Assembly (NCBI GenBank): GCA_944739405.2
Contig: OX123196.2
Coordinates: 52,428,196 to 52,492,195, forward strand
Direction of reading: 5' to 3'
Length of the DNA: 64,000 nt
From: Euclidia mi
Taxonomy: Eukaryota; Arthropoda; Insecta; Lepidoptera; Erebidae
The translations under genes and the position numbers were made by a program. A model generated the notes under the pieces. That model had not been told where the DNA came from, did no database searches, and saw only the letters and a program-made list of their open reading frames with translations. Shown in pieces: positions 30,978-42,799 of the stretch; the first letter of the stretch is position 1; the number at the start of each line of letters is the position of its first letter.

Positions 30978-31504
30978 GACTGCCTCATTGGTCTCGCGTC
31001 ATAAATGTGCGCGTGGGATTGAGAGGTCTCGGGCTCGATTCCCGGGTCGGGCAAAGTGTCATTGGGTTTTGCCGTTAGGAAATTCTCAGTAGCAGCACGG
31101 AGTCTGGGAATGTGCCCGGTACGCCAATAGACTTGCCCCCTATTACGTGGGACCTAAAAATTAATGGCGAAATGTAATAATAATAATAATATGCTACCAC
31201 ATACACACATCACCATCTAGGCCCAAACTAAGCAGAGCTTGTACTATGGGTACTAGATAATGGATAAACATACATATATACTGTTTTTTTGTAAATACAT
31301 ACATATTATACATAGAAACACCCAGACCAAGACAAACATCCATGTTCATGCACACAAATGTTTGACTTGAGCGGGAATCGAACCCGCGACCATCGGCATA
31401 GCAGTCGCTTACACTCCCGCTGCGCCAACCGGTCGTCAATGTGGGTGTTATATTAAACTTCTGCCTACCCCTTCGGGGATACAGGCGTGAGTCTATAAAA
31501 AATT
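30978..31504 (+). repeat. SINE A, interrupted by another SINE
   Basis: tRNA-like head with the B box GGGCTCGATTCCC at 31031-31043, then CCCCCTATTACGTGGGACC. The element breaks at 31175 and resumes at 31443 with GGGTGTTATATTAAAC and CCTTCGGGGATACAGGCGTG. With 31176-31442 removed, it aligns without a gap to the 3' half of the copy at 50421-50535. Confidence 0.88.
31176..31437 (-). repeat. SINE B nested in SINE A
   Basis: Minus-strand SINE: the head GACGACCGGTTGGCGCAGCG with B box GGTTCGATTCC lies near 31370-31437, and the tail is (ATT)n next to 31176. It is flanked by AATGT at 31171-31175 and 31438-31442, a 5-bp target duplication. Confidence 0.9.
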
Positions 31505-31686
31505 AAATCTCTTGTTTATCAGATCAGTTGTCTGATTGCCATAGTATAAGTAATTTACGGGTAATTTTTGTAGTATAGTAGTGTTTAGTACTATATTAAT
31601 GAAGTATTTTTATATTAGGTAATAAGTTAAGTTACTAACTGTCAGTTACAGCTGAAGGGGCAGTGAGCAGGGACCATCAGGGACAA

Positions 31687-32000
31687 GCAGTGATAGCCTA
31701 GTGGAGAGACCGACAGATTGCTACGCAGAGGGTCTCGGGTTCGAATCCAAGGCGCGCACCAATGACTTTTCGAAGTTAAGTGTGTATTAAATTGATAATT
31801 ATCGATTGTTAAACGGTGAAGGAAAACATCGTGAGGAAACCTGCATGTCTGAGAGTTCTCCATAACGTCCTCGAACGAAATGTGAAGTCTGCCAAACCGC
31901 ACTTGGCCAGCGTAGTGGACTATGACCTGACCCTTCTCATAGTGAGAAAAGGCCCGTAATCAGCAGTGGGACGGTATATGTACAGGGCTGATGATGATAG
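31687..32000 (+). repeat. Full-length tRNA-derived SINE
   Basis: Head with an A-box-like GTGATAGCCTAGTGG and the B box GGTTCGAATCC (31738-31748), the body GGTGAAGGAAAACATCGTG, then GCACTTGGCCAGCG, and a GATGATGATAG tail. The same body segment is tandemly amplified at 18738-19310. Confidence 0.9.
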
Positions 32001-32185
32001 AGTAAAGCTCCATTTCTGTGAAGAATCTATTTATATAATGAGTTAGAAACTAGGCGAATTCAAAGCTTCCTTAGTCTATTTAAAGCTTCGAAGCTTAAGT
32101 GTACTGTAATATTAGGTAGATAAGTCCTAATATATCATGCAACTTTGCCTAGCTTTATTCAGTATAAATACATCATAATTTTCTG

Positions 32186-32662
32186 ATGATGATGTATAAC
32201 ATAATAATAAACGGCAATATAGTCAACAATACGATCTTTCAATTTTCGACGCCCCTTGACATTTTTCTCACAATTTTTTGCCTTTTTGCCTTCGTTAAAG
32301 TTTTGACACTTACCACGCATAAAATAACTATCCTGACAAAGAATAACAAGAAAAAGTTTTCGCAGAACCTCGCTTCTTCTACAAAGCAGCCAATTATTGC
32401 TGCAATTATTTTAATTCTGAAAGCTACTAAACGGCAGACTAAGTTAGTTGCTGGCAACCCTTGTAATGCAAATGCTGTGACAATTTGCCGTCTGAATGTG
32501 GCCGGAAGAAGCTGCCTAGAGGTTGTATGCAGTCGACGTACGGGTAACGGAAATAACGCACATCCTCAGACACCCCAATTAGAAAACCTTGTTATAATCA
32601 TAATGCATGCATTGAAATATTTTTTTATTAGCCTAAACATTGTTTTTTATCGAAAGTATTAA
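32186..32662 (+). CDS. Unrecognised open frame
   Basis: 158 codons from an ATG preceded by two others. Residues about 20-45 are strongly hydrophobic (LDIFLTIFCLFAFVKVLTL), the middle is Lys-rich, and the C-terminus is again hydrophobic. No motif I know. The opposite strand also has an open frame over 32239-32457. It may be chance in AT-rich DNA or a small membrane protein; nothing decides. Confidence 0.2.
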   Translation: MMMYNIIINGNIVNNTIFQFSTPLDIFLTIFCLFAFVKVLTLTTHKITILTKNNKKKFSQNLASSTKQPIIAAIILILKATKRQTKLVAGNPCNANAVTICRLNVAGRSCLEVVCSRRTGNGNNAHPQTPQLENLVIIIMHALKYFFISLNIVFYRKY

Positions 32663-32984
32663 CTTGATCATAAGTAAAATGCGTGGTCACTACAAACCTG
32701 CGCACGCACACAATCACACGAAACGTTTGCTGTGGTAAACAAACGACAGCGAAATACGATACGGTCTATCATTTTTTAACATCGTTAGTGGCTATTGTGA
32801 CTATCTTAATTTAATCATAATAATCATACCTAGTTAGCATTATTGATACATTAGAAATTAAAGTAAAAGGGTATCAATGAGAGAATTAAAGAAGAACGGC
32901 GTGTTTAAAGTTGTGAATCATATTTTTTTTACAATAATAGAATAACCAAATGACTCACAGGCTTATTGTAACTTGTTCGGCGTC
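32663..32984. other. No gene recognised
   Basis: AT-rich spacer. Confidence 0.5.
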
Positions 32985-33310
32985 CTCTTTTTAAAATGCT
33001 GACATCAGGTGTCCACCACCTGGCTTAAATATTCCTTTAGTTCACACACACAATGTTTCTTTTCACTGTTTCAAAAGTAGCTGATATCTTATTTTAACTC
33101 CCCGGCACTTGTTGTCTCGTCACAATCAACTAGTGGTTTAATAGGTATGTCCCCATAAAGCAAAAGTCCAGGGGCGTCAAGTCAGGCGACCTAGGAGGCT
33201 ACTGGACAGGACCGCCGCGATCGATCCAGCGCTCCTTGTATTCGACTTCACGATGATCTCGAACGTTCTACGTAAAATGCGCCGGGGCACCATCATGTTG
33301 ATAATACACA
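32985..33310 (-). pseudogene. DDE transposase C-terminal remnant (mariner/IS630-like)
   Basis: Minus strand from about 33300: HDGAPAHFT, then a stop, NVRDH, ERWIDRGGPV, a stop, PPRSPDLTPLDF. Insect Tc1/mariner-type transposases of one family carry this QDGAPxHF ... RWIGRGGP ... WPPRSPDLTPLDFF string, in which the Asp of DGAP and the Asp of SPDLTPLD contribute to catalysis. A weak continuation GGGHLMSAF lies near 33000, matching the usual family end. At least three stops and frame slips: dead, 5'-truncated. Confidence 0.75.
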
Positions 33311-34611
33311 TTTTGTAAATAAACAAGTAAACTTGTTAAACTTTTTTTTTTCACTACACTCACAGAGAATCCAGGTAGATGACTAATTTTATTTATCTAA
33401 GCGCAACAATGGCCGCCCGGCCGGCGCTGTACCTACCAGCGCGGGCGACCGACGCGACGGTGACAAGTGAGACACATTACGTCTCGCTCTTTCCCGCTGT
33501 TAATACGTAAGCGAAAGAAAGACGATAGATATTTTGGTGGTCAATTGTGTGTTATTGTCTTGTACCGACTGTTATGTTGTATTAATGTGTGCGTTCCTGT
33601 ACGTGGAACCACTAAACAAATGCATTTAAAAAGAAGCCGATCTACGTTTACTTAAGGTTTATTTTCGTATATTTCGCCTTTTCAAAGCAATGAGTGACTA
33701 TAATTTACGTAATTTAAATTATTTTAGAATAAAAAAAATTATATTAAAAATGTCAGAAATGGATTCAGTAGCCGATTCTGAACAAAGTACTTTCAGGATG
33801 TGCATTAAACTTGTTACATGTTGTATATGTACTTGGATTGCAGGTTGTTCGTGATGTTAGTTATTTGTTTACTCTGTATTTTGCTTCTAATGTGCGGAAT
33901 GATTTTTCTGCATAGGACTTGCACATAATAACTACTCTCTAACAGCAAAACTTACCATAAATCTTTCCTCTCCTTATTCTTTTCAGTGGCTTTGATATGT
34001 TTTGGTATTCTCTTTATAATTCACCTCCTTACAGGTGGAATATTAAACGTCCTTCATTGGTGGATACCTATGTCATTACAGGAAGGAACTGTCAACTTTC
34101 ATGTCTCTAGCTTCAGCAGTCTAGCCTCTGAGATAATATCTCAACCGGGACATGTATTTTTGTATAATTATGTACATGATTAATAACGGTGGTTTATTAA
34201 TCTTACATTTAAAGCAAGATAAATAGTTGCGGCGATCTAGATTGTAATCCGATTGCATACGTGTAAAGTTACAATACAACATGCAATATCTAAGCAGCCG
34301 GTTTGCTTTGAAATACAAATGTAATGAATCAACACTTATTACTGCCCTGGAGTAGTAAGAAAACAGTTTCATGGAAAGTGCCATCAGCTTTAATGATGTG
34401 GTCAAACTGCTACGAGCAAAAGTTAAAACAAATTATTGCAAGTTAATAAAATAAAATTCGCATCTCAATAAAATTCTGAAGCATGCTAAAAGATATTAAA
34501 AATTATTTTAACTTACGATAGGTACATATTCCAAAACATAGCTTGCTAAATATATTATTTATTTATTATATATAACAAAATTAAATGAATTTTCGAATAC
34601 AAAAACATCAT
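33311..34611. other. No gene; one GC-rich patch
   Basis: 33405-33460 (GGCCGCCCGGCCGGCGC) is CpG-rich and stands out in AT-rich DNA; I cannot say whether it is a promoter. Several short open frames without motifs. Confidence 0.35.
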
Positions 34612-34654
34612 GGTTTGCAGCGCAGTACGATTTTCTCGTACTGCGCTGCAAACC
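34612..34654. repeat. Hairpin, 19-bp perfect arms, at a LINE breakpoint
   Basis: 34612-34630 and 34636-34654 are exact reverse complements around TTTTC. The right arm is LINE coding sequence (CSAVRE on the minus strand); the left arm is its inverted copy, and unrelated DNA begins beyond it. Confidence 0.93.
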
Positions 34655-36720
34655 AGCCCGTCCCACTGACTCTGAGAGGATAAAATTCGGGGCAACTCAG
34701 TGCTTGGACAAGTCATTTTCCAAGCATTAATGGCATCGATCTTACACGGCACCTCAGGATCGACCAGTGTGGGTGCTAAGATTTTCCTGGTCAATTCTGC
34801 AGTGCTGTGGACCGAGGACAGAAATGCTGGTAAGCTCACATCAGAAATTTTGCAAACGCCAAGCCCACCCAAGCGAACAGGTAATGTCACCTGTAGCCAT
34901 GCTCGGTCGTAGAGAGCCACATTTAAAATGTTGCAGAAGGTATTTCATCTTTCTTTTCGTTTATTAACACGATTCAGACCCATTACATAATCATTAGTAT
35001 ATGTACAAATCGTGGTAGTTTAAAAGTAGTAGTTGCATAAGGTGTTTTGCAAAATTTTGTCAATTTTGACTATTGGGCTTGGGTTTTTCCAAAAGAGCGA
35101 CGAACGTAAAGCGTGTGTGAACAAAAAGACAGATAATGTCTTTTTAGTTTTCGCAAAGCGTGTGTGCACTTAGGCACAAAAAGACAGTATCTAATAATAG
35201 TGAAGGCCGAATGTATATTAATTTTGAGCAGGTGGTCTGAAATTTCACTAACATTTTGAATTTTTTCATCAAGAATCAAAACCGTCGTCTAATATTGAGG
35301 ACCCAAGAAGGCAAAAATAACTTTTTTTAATATGGGTTATACTGGGCGCCAGTGTTTGAAATTTGGAAAGTATTATCGATTGGTCTAAAGTATAGTTGAT
35401 ACAAATTTCACACTTACTTGGATTAAGGTCTAAGCCGATGGATGAAAATGTTGTCTTCAGAATTGCCAGGTCCTGATAGACAGTCTCTATGTCGCCTCCT
35501 AGGGTTCCATCATCTAGGTACCAGATGTTAAATTTAGAATTTAGCTGGCTTATAACTGGATGAATGGCTAAGCTAAAAATAATTGGTCTAAGTGGGTCGC
35601 CTTGTTGACAGCCAACGGCAGACTCCAAAAGATTTTCCTTGTATATTAATTTTGTTGGGTACCTGTAGCACTGCCAAAGGAAGTTGTAAATTTGGGGGCT
35701 TTCTAATTTAACTTGCGTCAACAAGGTGTCACTTTTCACTGAGTTAAAAGCATTTTTTGAGTCAATGTTCAAGATAATATCATCGCCATTACAGCCAAGG
35801 CACATTGACAGGGCATGTATGGCGGCCTCACAGCCATCTTTGGAGAAAAATCTAAGTTGTAGTGGCTGTCATTTGCTGCCTAATATGGAGTTATAATGCC
35901 GGCAGCAAATCTTGGCCGCCATACGCCTGTACGTAGACCCAACGGCAATGGTACGAATACCACCGTCTCGCTTTCGCAAAGCGCATAGATTTGCGCCATA
36001 GAAAATGTCAACGATGGCATAGTTCAAATTGCCGGAGAGCATAAGGTTATGCCGTTAGCTTCCCCAAAAGCGCGTCCCTGGTCGCCCCGGCGCTTGAACA
36101 GACAAGATCTTTTAAATGTTGTGGTATTAAGCCGTCAAGACCACCAGCAAACCCGCTTTGGAAGGAGCCAACGACAGTCAGCACGTCCTTGGCTGTAATC
36201 CTGAGGCAATCTGAGTTAGTGTCAGGTGGGTCAGGAAAGGAGAGGCTACCTCCTGGCCCTGGATGCTTGCTCTGCAGACTCGCGAGTATGTCGGCAGAGC
36301 AAGGCGCCACCACATTGCTACTAAATAAGATTCTGGATGCTCCCCTGATATCACCTTCCCTTAGCTTGGACTCTACATGGTGGTAAATGGTGGTATTTCG
36401 GTGTGTTTTTGAATAATAATAATTTAAATTGGATGCCGAAATATAACAGTTTTCTTTAATTTTGGCTGTTAATGTTTTTTTTGTTTGTCGGTCTTCCTGT
36501 GCATGTAGAATTCTATAAGGGAAGGTGAGTAGTTGTTCCCAAGCCGTTACTGAATTCTCCCGTACCACAAGGCCTATGCACTGGGTTAGGTTTTGAGCAA
36601 CTGAAGGCCTTGCGCGACGGGGAATTCGTTTCAGGATGGGAATGGAATTTTTTAGTTTGCTATTAAATGCTGCCAAAAGGAGATATCAGAAGAGGTTGTT
36701 GTTAAATTGTGATGTGTGGC
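34612..36720 (-). pseudogene. LINE with restriction-like endonuclease, copy 2 (truncated)
   Basis: Same family as 20560-22615, opposite strand. It keeps the N-terminal part missing there: 36676-36047 codes 209 residues (KRIPRRARPSVAQNL, FQSGFAGGLDGLIPQHLKDL). Then come GGIRTIAVGSTYRRMAAKIC, and the open frame 35805-35269 with CQQGDPLRPIIFSLAIHP and the catalytic YLDDGTLGG. Finally 34920-34657 (WLQVTLPVRLGGLGVCK) stops in the hairpin, so the zinc knuckle and endonuclease are absent. An approximately 100-bp insert interrupts it near 34941-35043. Stops and frame breaks make it dead. Confidence 0.82.
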
Positions 36721-37075
36721 TGTGTTGGGGCCAGAAAGTACATTTTGGTTTTTGTGGATTTTACCAAAATTTACTTTTAGGCCCTGCTCACCTTTAAAAT
36801 AACTTGCCTGGGAACAAACAGGTCATTCATGCATTGTAACGTGATTTGACTGAGCAGTGATTACAATATAACAACATGATATTTAACATGTGTGCGGTTG
36901 TCCCCTACTTGTCATTTTGTTGTGGAGGCTTAGGTATTACTACATTAATTTCAATTTTCAAGTCTTAAGTAGGTACGTAACTAAATAAATGTCAAAAGGT
37001 TGTGTGATAGCTATCATGTTAATTGAAATGTGATATTTTTATTTTTTTGTTATAATGTATAACTTCATATTTAAC
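36721..37075. other. No gene recognised
   Basis: Spacer; nothing assignable. Confidence 0.5.
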
Positions 37076-37262
37076 TATGCAGACAGTATTGTGTTGCTGG
37101 GGAGTTTGTTGCGCTGCTTCTTCATCCTAGCGAAAACACATAGTTAGCGGTGAAGGGTTGCACTTTTTAGGAGACTGTCTATTGTAAAATTTAACATTCA
37201 GGAAGAGCTGTTTACCAGCCAATTCTGAATAAAAGATTTTGACTTTGACTTTGACTTTGACT
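37076..37262 (+). repeat. LINE 3' end with (TTTGAC)n tail
   Basis: Ends AATAAAAGATTTTGACTTTGAC with four TTTGAC units at 37237-37261. The upstream 160 bp reads as LINE 3' UTR; no coding part remains. Confidence 0.6.
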
Positions 37263-38617
37263 CAGCGCAGCAGAGCAGACGATGTGCAAGATTGACCCGC
37301 ACCTACTTCCTCATCACTTTTGCCACCGTTAAAAGACATATGACGATAAAAACTTAAGGCGCTGTTATACCTCAGAAGCCGTGAAACTCCTAATTTTTCG
37401 TCGCGCATCTAGCCATAACGGTACATATTACAAACTAGCAAAAATTAGAGCTTAAAGTCAAAAGTCTGAACAAAAGACTTTTGAAAGAATTTTTCATGTA
37501 CGTAAAATAGAATCACGGTAAAAAAATCACAAAATCGAGGCAGAAAATAATCTTTCGTCTCACTGTTTGCAATATTTTGATCGTAAGCTGTCGTATTTTT
37601 TTTGATAATATTGTAGGAAATCTAATGAACTAAAGAATTACCCTATTTATTTTCATATTATACCTGTATATTTTGTAAAATTAAATAAAATCTGCCAAAC
37701 GTCTATGATTTTGACGCTCGGTAGATCCCATCAATATCAAACGCTTCAGCAATTTAAACCTTATTAGCATAAGCGGTGTACTGAGTGTCAGTTTACGCCC
37801 CGCCCAGACCTCATCATTCGGCTATGAGCCCTGTGAGAGATAGGTCATGTCGCTTGCGTCTCCGCTGCACGAAATTTTACGTAAACCTGTTTGTTATTAT
37901 AATACGCCGATTTGAGTTATAATTTCATGTTTTATGTTATAGACTGAATACTTTGAATCAAATAGGCTTTTCATGTAACTATGGGCACATATAATTAGGA
38001 TCTAAGTTTATACTCTTGTTGCGTTTAATGTGTTATTATTTCTGTGCTTATAAATATATAATTAGAAGAATAAAATATGGACAATTAGAGAAATGAAGTT
38101 CTACGAAGGATTTGTACAAGAAAGCGTCGTAATAAAATAGAAATTCATCCATGGCCAAGTGATAATGAAATATGTAACATTTTTACACAAATTATTTTCA
38201 TAAGAGTCTTTTATGACTAACTTTGTTACTTATATATTATCGATTATGCATAATATAATTATATAAATTATTCTCACAATACATAGCTGCCACAGTTTTC
38301 AATTTTTGAAAGAGTAATAACATAAAATCTAATCATTTTATGTACCTTCTATATTTCAAATTCATTAGCTTGTCAGAGCGCCTGGAGCGCTAAGATGCCG
38401 CCACGGCGAACAATAATGATGACAGCGCTAATATGGCGCTCCGCAATCCGCACACAAGCGGTAACGAATGTTGTATTATTGTGTTTTGAACATAAACTAT
38501 TAGGTATGTCTCAGTACATCTAATATCTTTTTAATTTCTAAAATCAATCATTTATAAGTAAGAAGGTGACTTCTCTGTTTGCTATAACACAAGATATAGT
38601 ATTTTTTTAATAATATA
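37263..38617. other. No gene recognised
   Basis: AT-rich spacer with a GC-richer patch at 38378-38465 and no supported feature. Confidence 0.45.
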
Positions 38618-38645
38618 TAGCCCAACGGTGATAGCCCAACGGTGA
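38618..38645. repeat. 14-bp tandem duplication at a LINE 5' edge
   Basis: TAGCCCAACGGTGA occurs twice in a row (38618-38631, 38632-38645), just where recognisable LINE coding sequence begins. Confidence 0.9.
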
Positions 38646-39076
38646 CTAAAAAGGATATATTTAATTTGACAGAAGTTATGTTATCGCTTCACAGGAAATA
38701 TGAATGCAAATTTATAACTCTTGCTTTGCCTTATTCTTATAGCTTAAATGAAACAATGAATAGTTATATTCATGAACTCAACTTGTGCTTATACAATTTG
38801 ACATGGCAATATAAAGATTTTATTTTATTATTTGACATTAATAATTTTATTAGTAATTTTACATTGACCAAAGATACTATGTATCTGCCACTATTTTATA
38901 GAAGACAAGTTGCTAAATTACTAGCATTTAATTTACAAAATGACACAGGTACATGTAGGGTATCCAAGAATTTAGCTTCTGTAAATAGTTCCTATCTTTA
39001 TAATTCTTCTATTGAATATACTGACACAAGTTCTTTAAACTTAAGACTAGGAAAGAGTGGAGACAAATTCAACTGA
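38642..39076 (+). pseudogene. LINE ORF1 C-terminal esterase-like remnant, copy 1
   Basis: 144 codons matching the last part of ORF1 at 58943-60688: FITLALPYSYSLNETMNS, LLFDINNFISNFTLTKDTMY, FYRRQVAKLLAF. The N-terminal coiled coil and the first half of the esterase-like fold are gone. ORF2 begins directly after it, in another frame. Confidence 0.65.
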
Positions 39077-39080
39077 ATGT

Positions 39081-41887
39081 AGCACATCGAAACATACAAG
39101 GTCTATCTGGCAAGGATTTAGAATTAAGTTTATATTTAGAAAATCACAGTATACAAGTTATGTGTATTACAGAACACTGGCTAAAAGAGTACCAAATTAA
39201 ATTCTTAAATAACTCGCAATACACGGTACACAGTGCCTTCTCTAGGAAACACGCTATTCATGGTGGATCCTTGATTATTGTTTCAAATAGCTTAACATGT
39301 AAAGAACGGAAAGACATAGCAAGTTTGTCTATAGAACGCACCGTGGAACTGTCATGTGTAGAACTTGAGCAGCATATTATCATATGTGTATATCGTCCAC
39401 CGTTAAGTAACTTTAGCTTGTTTGAATCAGTTATTGAAGATGCAATTACTAAAATTAGGAGCAATAAGAAAGGTATTATAGTTTGTGGTGATTTTAATGT
39501 AAATATTCTTGATCATTCAGTAATTACTAGTAGATTTTTAAATCTATTTAAATCATTTAATTTAAAAAATTTGTTCCTTGAACCAACTAGGATTACAGCA
39601 ACTTCATCCACCTGTCTTGACAATATATTTAGTAATTGTACAGTTTTGAATAAATTAGTTAGTTCTGAATTAACTGTGATCACTGTGGTCAATTAGCAAG
39701 GTTTCCGTATTATAGTGATAGCATTATACAGAAAGTGTTAGTTAGGCCATTACCTAGGCATAAGTTTAATGAATTCCGGAATAAAATTTTGATTGGAATG
39801 AATGCTATGAGTCCTGATTTAATGGAGATTGATTCGCCAAATGAAAATTTCAATAATTTATTTAATGTAGTTAACAAGGAATTTCAGAATACTTTTAGGA
39901 CTAAGGAGAAAGTAGTTAAGGAATCTCAAGCATTTAGTGAGTGGGCTACTGCAGGTATTTACAAAAGCAGAGCAAAGATGTACGAGTTGTACGGTATGAA
40001 GAGATACAATTCTGATTCGAACTTCACTGAGTATGTTAGGAATTATTCCAAGATATTTAAAAGAGTGTGCAATACAGCTAAGGCATTATTCGTTAGGAAC
40101 AAAATTGAACAATCCTCGAATAAAATTAAGGCAACCTGGCGAGCTATTAATGAAGCAACAGGTAAGACAACACTTAGAGGTAATAGTTTTAGTTTATTTG
40201 ATAGTGACAAATTTATTCATAATGACAAAGAAGTCGCACACACATTTAATCAATTCTTTGCTAGCATACCGATTACTACTACTAGAGAATTAAAATCATC
40301 AGCTATAGTCGCAGAAAACCTATTAGAATCTAGTGTAGGAAAATGTGATGTATTATTTAAGTTCGATTGTATTAATTCTACCGACATTATAAGTACTTTT
40401 CAATCTCTAGAGTCTAAGAATACAGGTGATCTCTGGGGCATTTCTGTTAAGGTTTTAAAAAGTATAATTGATGTAGTAGCTCCTTATTTAAGCAACTTAT
40501 TTAATAAGTGTATTGAATCAGGTGTTTTTCCCGATCTTATGAAACACAGTAGGATAATACCTCTTTTCAAATCCGGCAGTAAGACTGATCCTAGTAATTA
40601 TAGGCCAATATCGATACTACCTGCCTTTAGTAAGATTTTTGAAAAGAACATACTCAAGCAATTACTTAGACACTTTAATCTAAACAGCCTCTTTCATAGT
40701 GAGCAATATGGATTTACCAAGGGTCACTCGACAACAGATGCAGGAGTAGCGTTACTTAAACAAATACGTTACTTAAATATTCAGTGCATGGGAGAGTGCC
40801 CAAAATGCTATTGGTGTGTTTTGCGACCTTTCGAAAGCATTCGATTGTGTCTGCCATGAAACGCTCTTATGCAAACTTAGACATTACGGCGTACAGACTA
40901 AAGCATTGGAAGTCATTAAGTCATACTTAAGTGACAGAATCCAATGTGTTGAAATACACGGCTCAAAATTCAGTGGCGTACCTGTTGATTTGGGAGTGCC
41001 GCAAGGCAGCATCCTAGGGCCTTTCCTGTTTCTTTTTTACATAAACGATTTACCTTTTTACTTGAAAAACATTTATGACATTGTACTGTTTGCTGACGAT
41101 ACTTCTTTGATATTCAAAGTAGATAGAAATAAGGAACATTTTTGGTTTAATGTAAACAATCTGGTACTGAACGCCAAAAAAACAAAATGTATTAAGTTTG
41201 CTCTGCCTAATGTCAGAAACCTTGGTCCTAGTATAGCTCTAAATGACGATGTTCTCGAAACATCTGAATCTACATTATTTCTAGGAATAACACTTGATTC
41301 GAAATTACAGTGGGGTGCGCACGTTACATATCTCTCAGGAAAACTTAGCTCAGCTGCTTATGCCATTAAGAAGGTTCGTAGGTTGACTGATGTCGATACG
41401 GCTAGATTGGTTTATTTTAGCTATTTTCATAGTGTTATGTCATATGGCATATTATTATGGGGTAGGGCCGCTGACATCGAAAATATTTTTATATTACAAA
41501 AACGAGCAGTTAGGGCCATTTACCAGTTAATGACAAGAGTCTCACTTAAAGCAAAAATTTAAAACTATTGGTAATCTTACTGTAGCATCACAATATATTT
41601 ATGCCAGTGTTATGCATGTACGACTACATATAAATTCTTACAAAATGAATAGTGACATACACAATATTAATACTAGGAACAGGCACAAATTATGTGTACC
41701 ATATATCCGTTTACACAAAACGCATAGCTCTTTTATTGGGCTTAGTATAAGAATCTATAATAAAATACCTAGTAATATTTTAGACTTGCCTTTAAGGTCG
41801 TTTCAGACAATTGTTAAAAATAATCTTTTACTAAAGGCATATTGTAGTTTAAATGAGTATTTTGACGACAAGTACGCTTGGAAATAA
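39081..41887 (+). pseudogene. LINE ORF2 (AP endonuclease + RT), copy 1, frameshifted
   Basis: Endonuclease part (39081-39696): NVAHRNIQGLSG, CITEHWLKE, HGGSLIIVS, IVCGDFNVNILD, STCLDNIF. A frameshift near 39690 leads to 39735-40859: SNYRPISILPAFSKIFEK, GFTKGHSTTD. Another near 40800 leads to 40816-41562: GVFCDLSKAFDC, GVPQGSILGPFLFLFYINDL, the catalytic FADD in VLFADDTSLIF, FLGITLDSKLQWGAHV. A third near 41560 leads to 41612-41887, which ends DDKYAWK. About 15 residues after VDRNKEHF are deleted relative to the copy at 62759. Jockey/CR1-group. Non-functional. Confidence 0.88.
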
Positions 41888-42515
41888 ATATTCTTTTATT
41901 AGGTCAATTTATTTTTATTATTAGGTCAATAGGCAGTTTTATAGTGTAGTTATTTACCGTATTCTCTTTTTATGCTACATTTAAATTCTTGTTCTACTCT
42001 TTTTATTATCTATAATTTATTAGATTTGTAAGGTGAGGGTAACTCGTGGTCATGAACTGCTAACTAATAGATTGTAAATTGCTGCATTACTTTTCGGAAC
42101 ATACTGTTCCACCATAGATCAGAACAGTCATGTTCGCGAGTTGCTTACATCAAAAGACGTAAGTGGATGCTCCTGTTTCACCATATTCACTTTGGGAGGC
42201 TTAATAAATGAACATAATTTATTGCTTGAGTATGATATCAATAACTATTAACTTTTGCAATAGTAGATAACTCACAATGTGAAACAGTTGCAGCTCCTTA
42301 CAAATATAACATGTAAAACCATTATACTGGCAGTTAAAAAGGATGGCCACGAGTTTTATTGCCCGTTCTTTCTCGTGGTTCTACCTATTGCATTGCGAAC
42401 GTGGCAGTAAATGTAAATGTAGAATCATCTAGTAATTAACTTTAACTTTTGACGTTCATAAGCGTCACTTTGTGGCCTAAATGAATAAATGATTTTGAGT
42501 TTGAGTTTGAATAAA
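41888..42515 (+). mobile_element. LINE copy 1 3' UTR and (TTTGAG)n tail
   Basis: 3' UTR ending AATAAATGATTTTGAGTTTGAG at about 42487-42512. Longer than the 3' UTR of copy 2 and with a different tail. Confidence 0.6.
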
Positions 42516-42799
42516 GTACGTAACTAATTATCATTATTGTAATTACAGTGAAGTTAAAGATAACAATTCTGCAACGTCTTACACACATTTGACTTCGGTC
42601 ATTCCTAACACGATCTGTTCAAGAGCTAACCAAGAAATGCCAAACAATTTTTTTAACAAATTTGACTCAAATTCCGTAGTGATAAGCAAATATTACAAGA
42701 GGGATAGCAGTGACTTGTTCGAATTGCGTAAGAATATGTTGGCAGATTGAAATTTTTGTATAGTGGTAAAAAGAAGAGATAACAGCAGTAAAGCCAACT

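Noticed and set aside
31031..31043. tRNA gene suggested by B-box sequences (also 31370, 31738, 7770, 56519)
   Set aside because: Each is followed by a SINE body and tail; no full cloverleaf is present.
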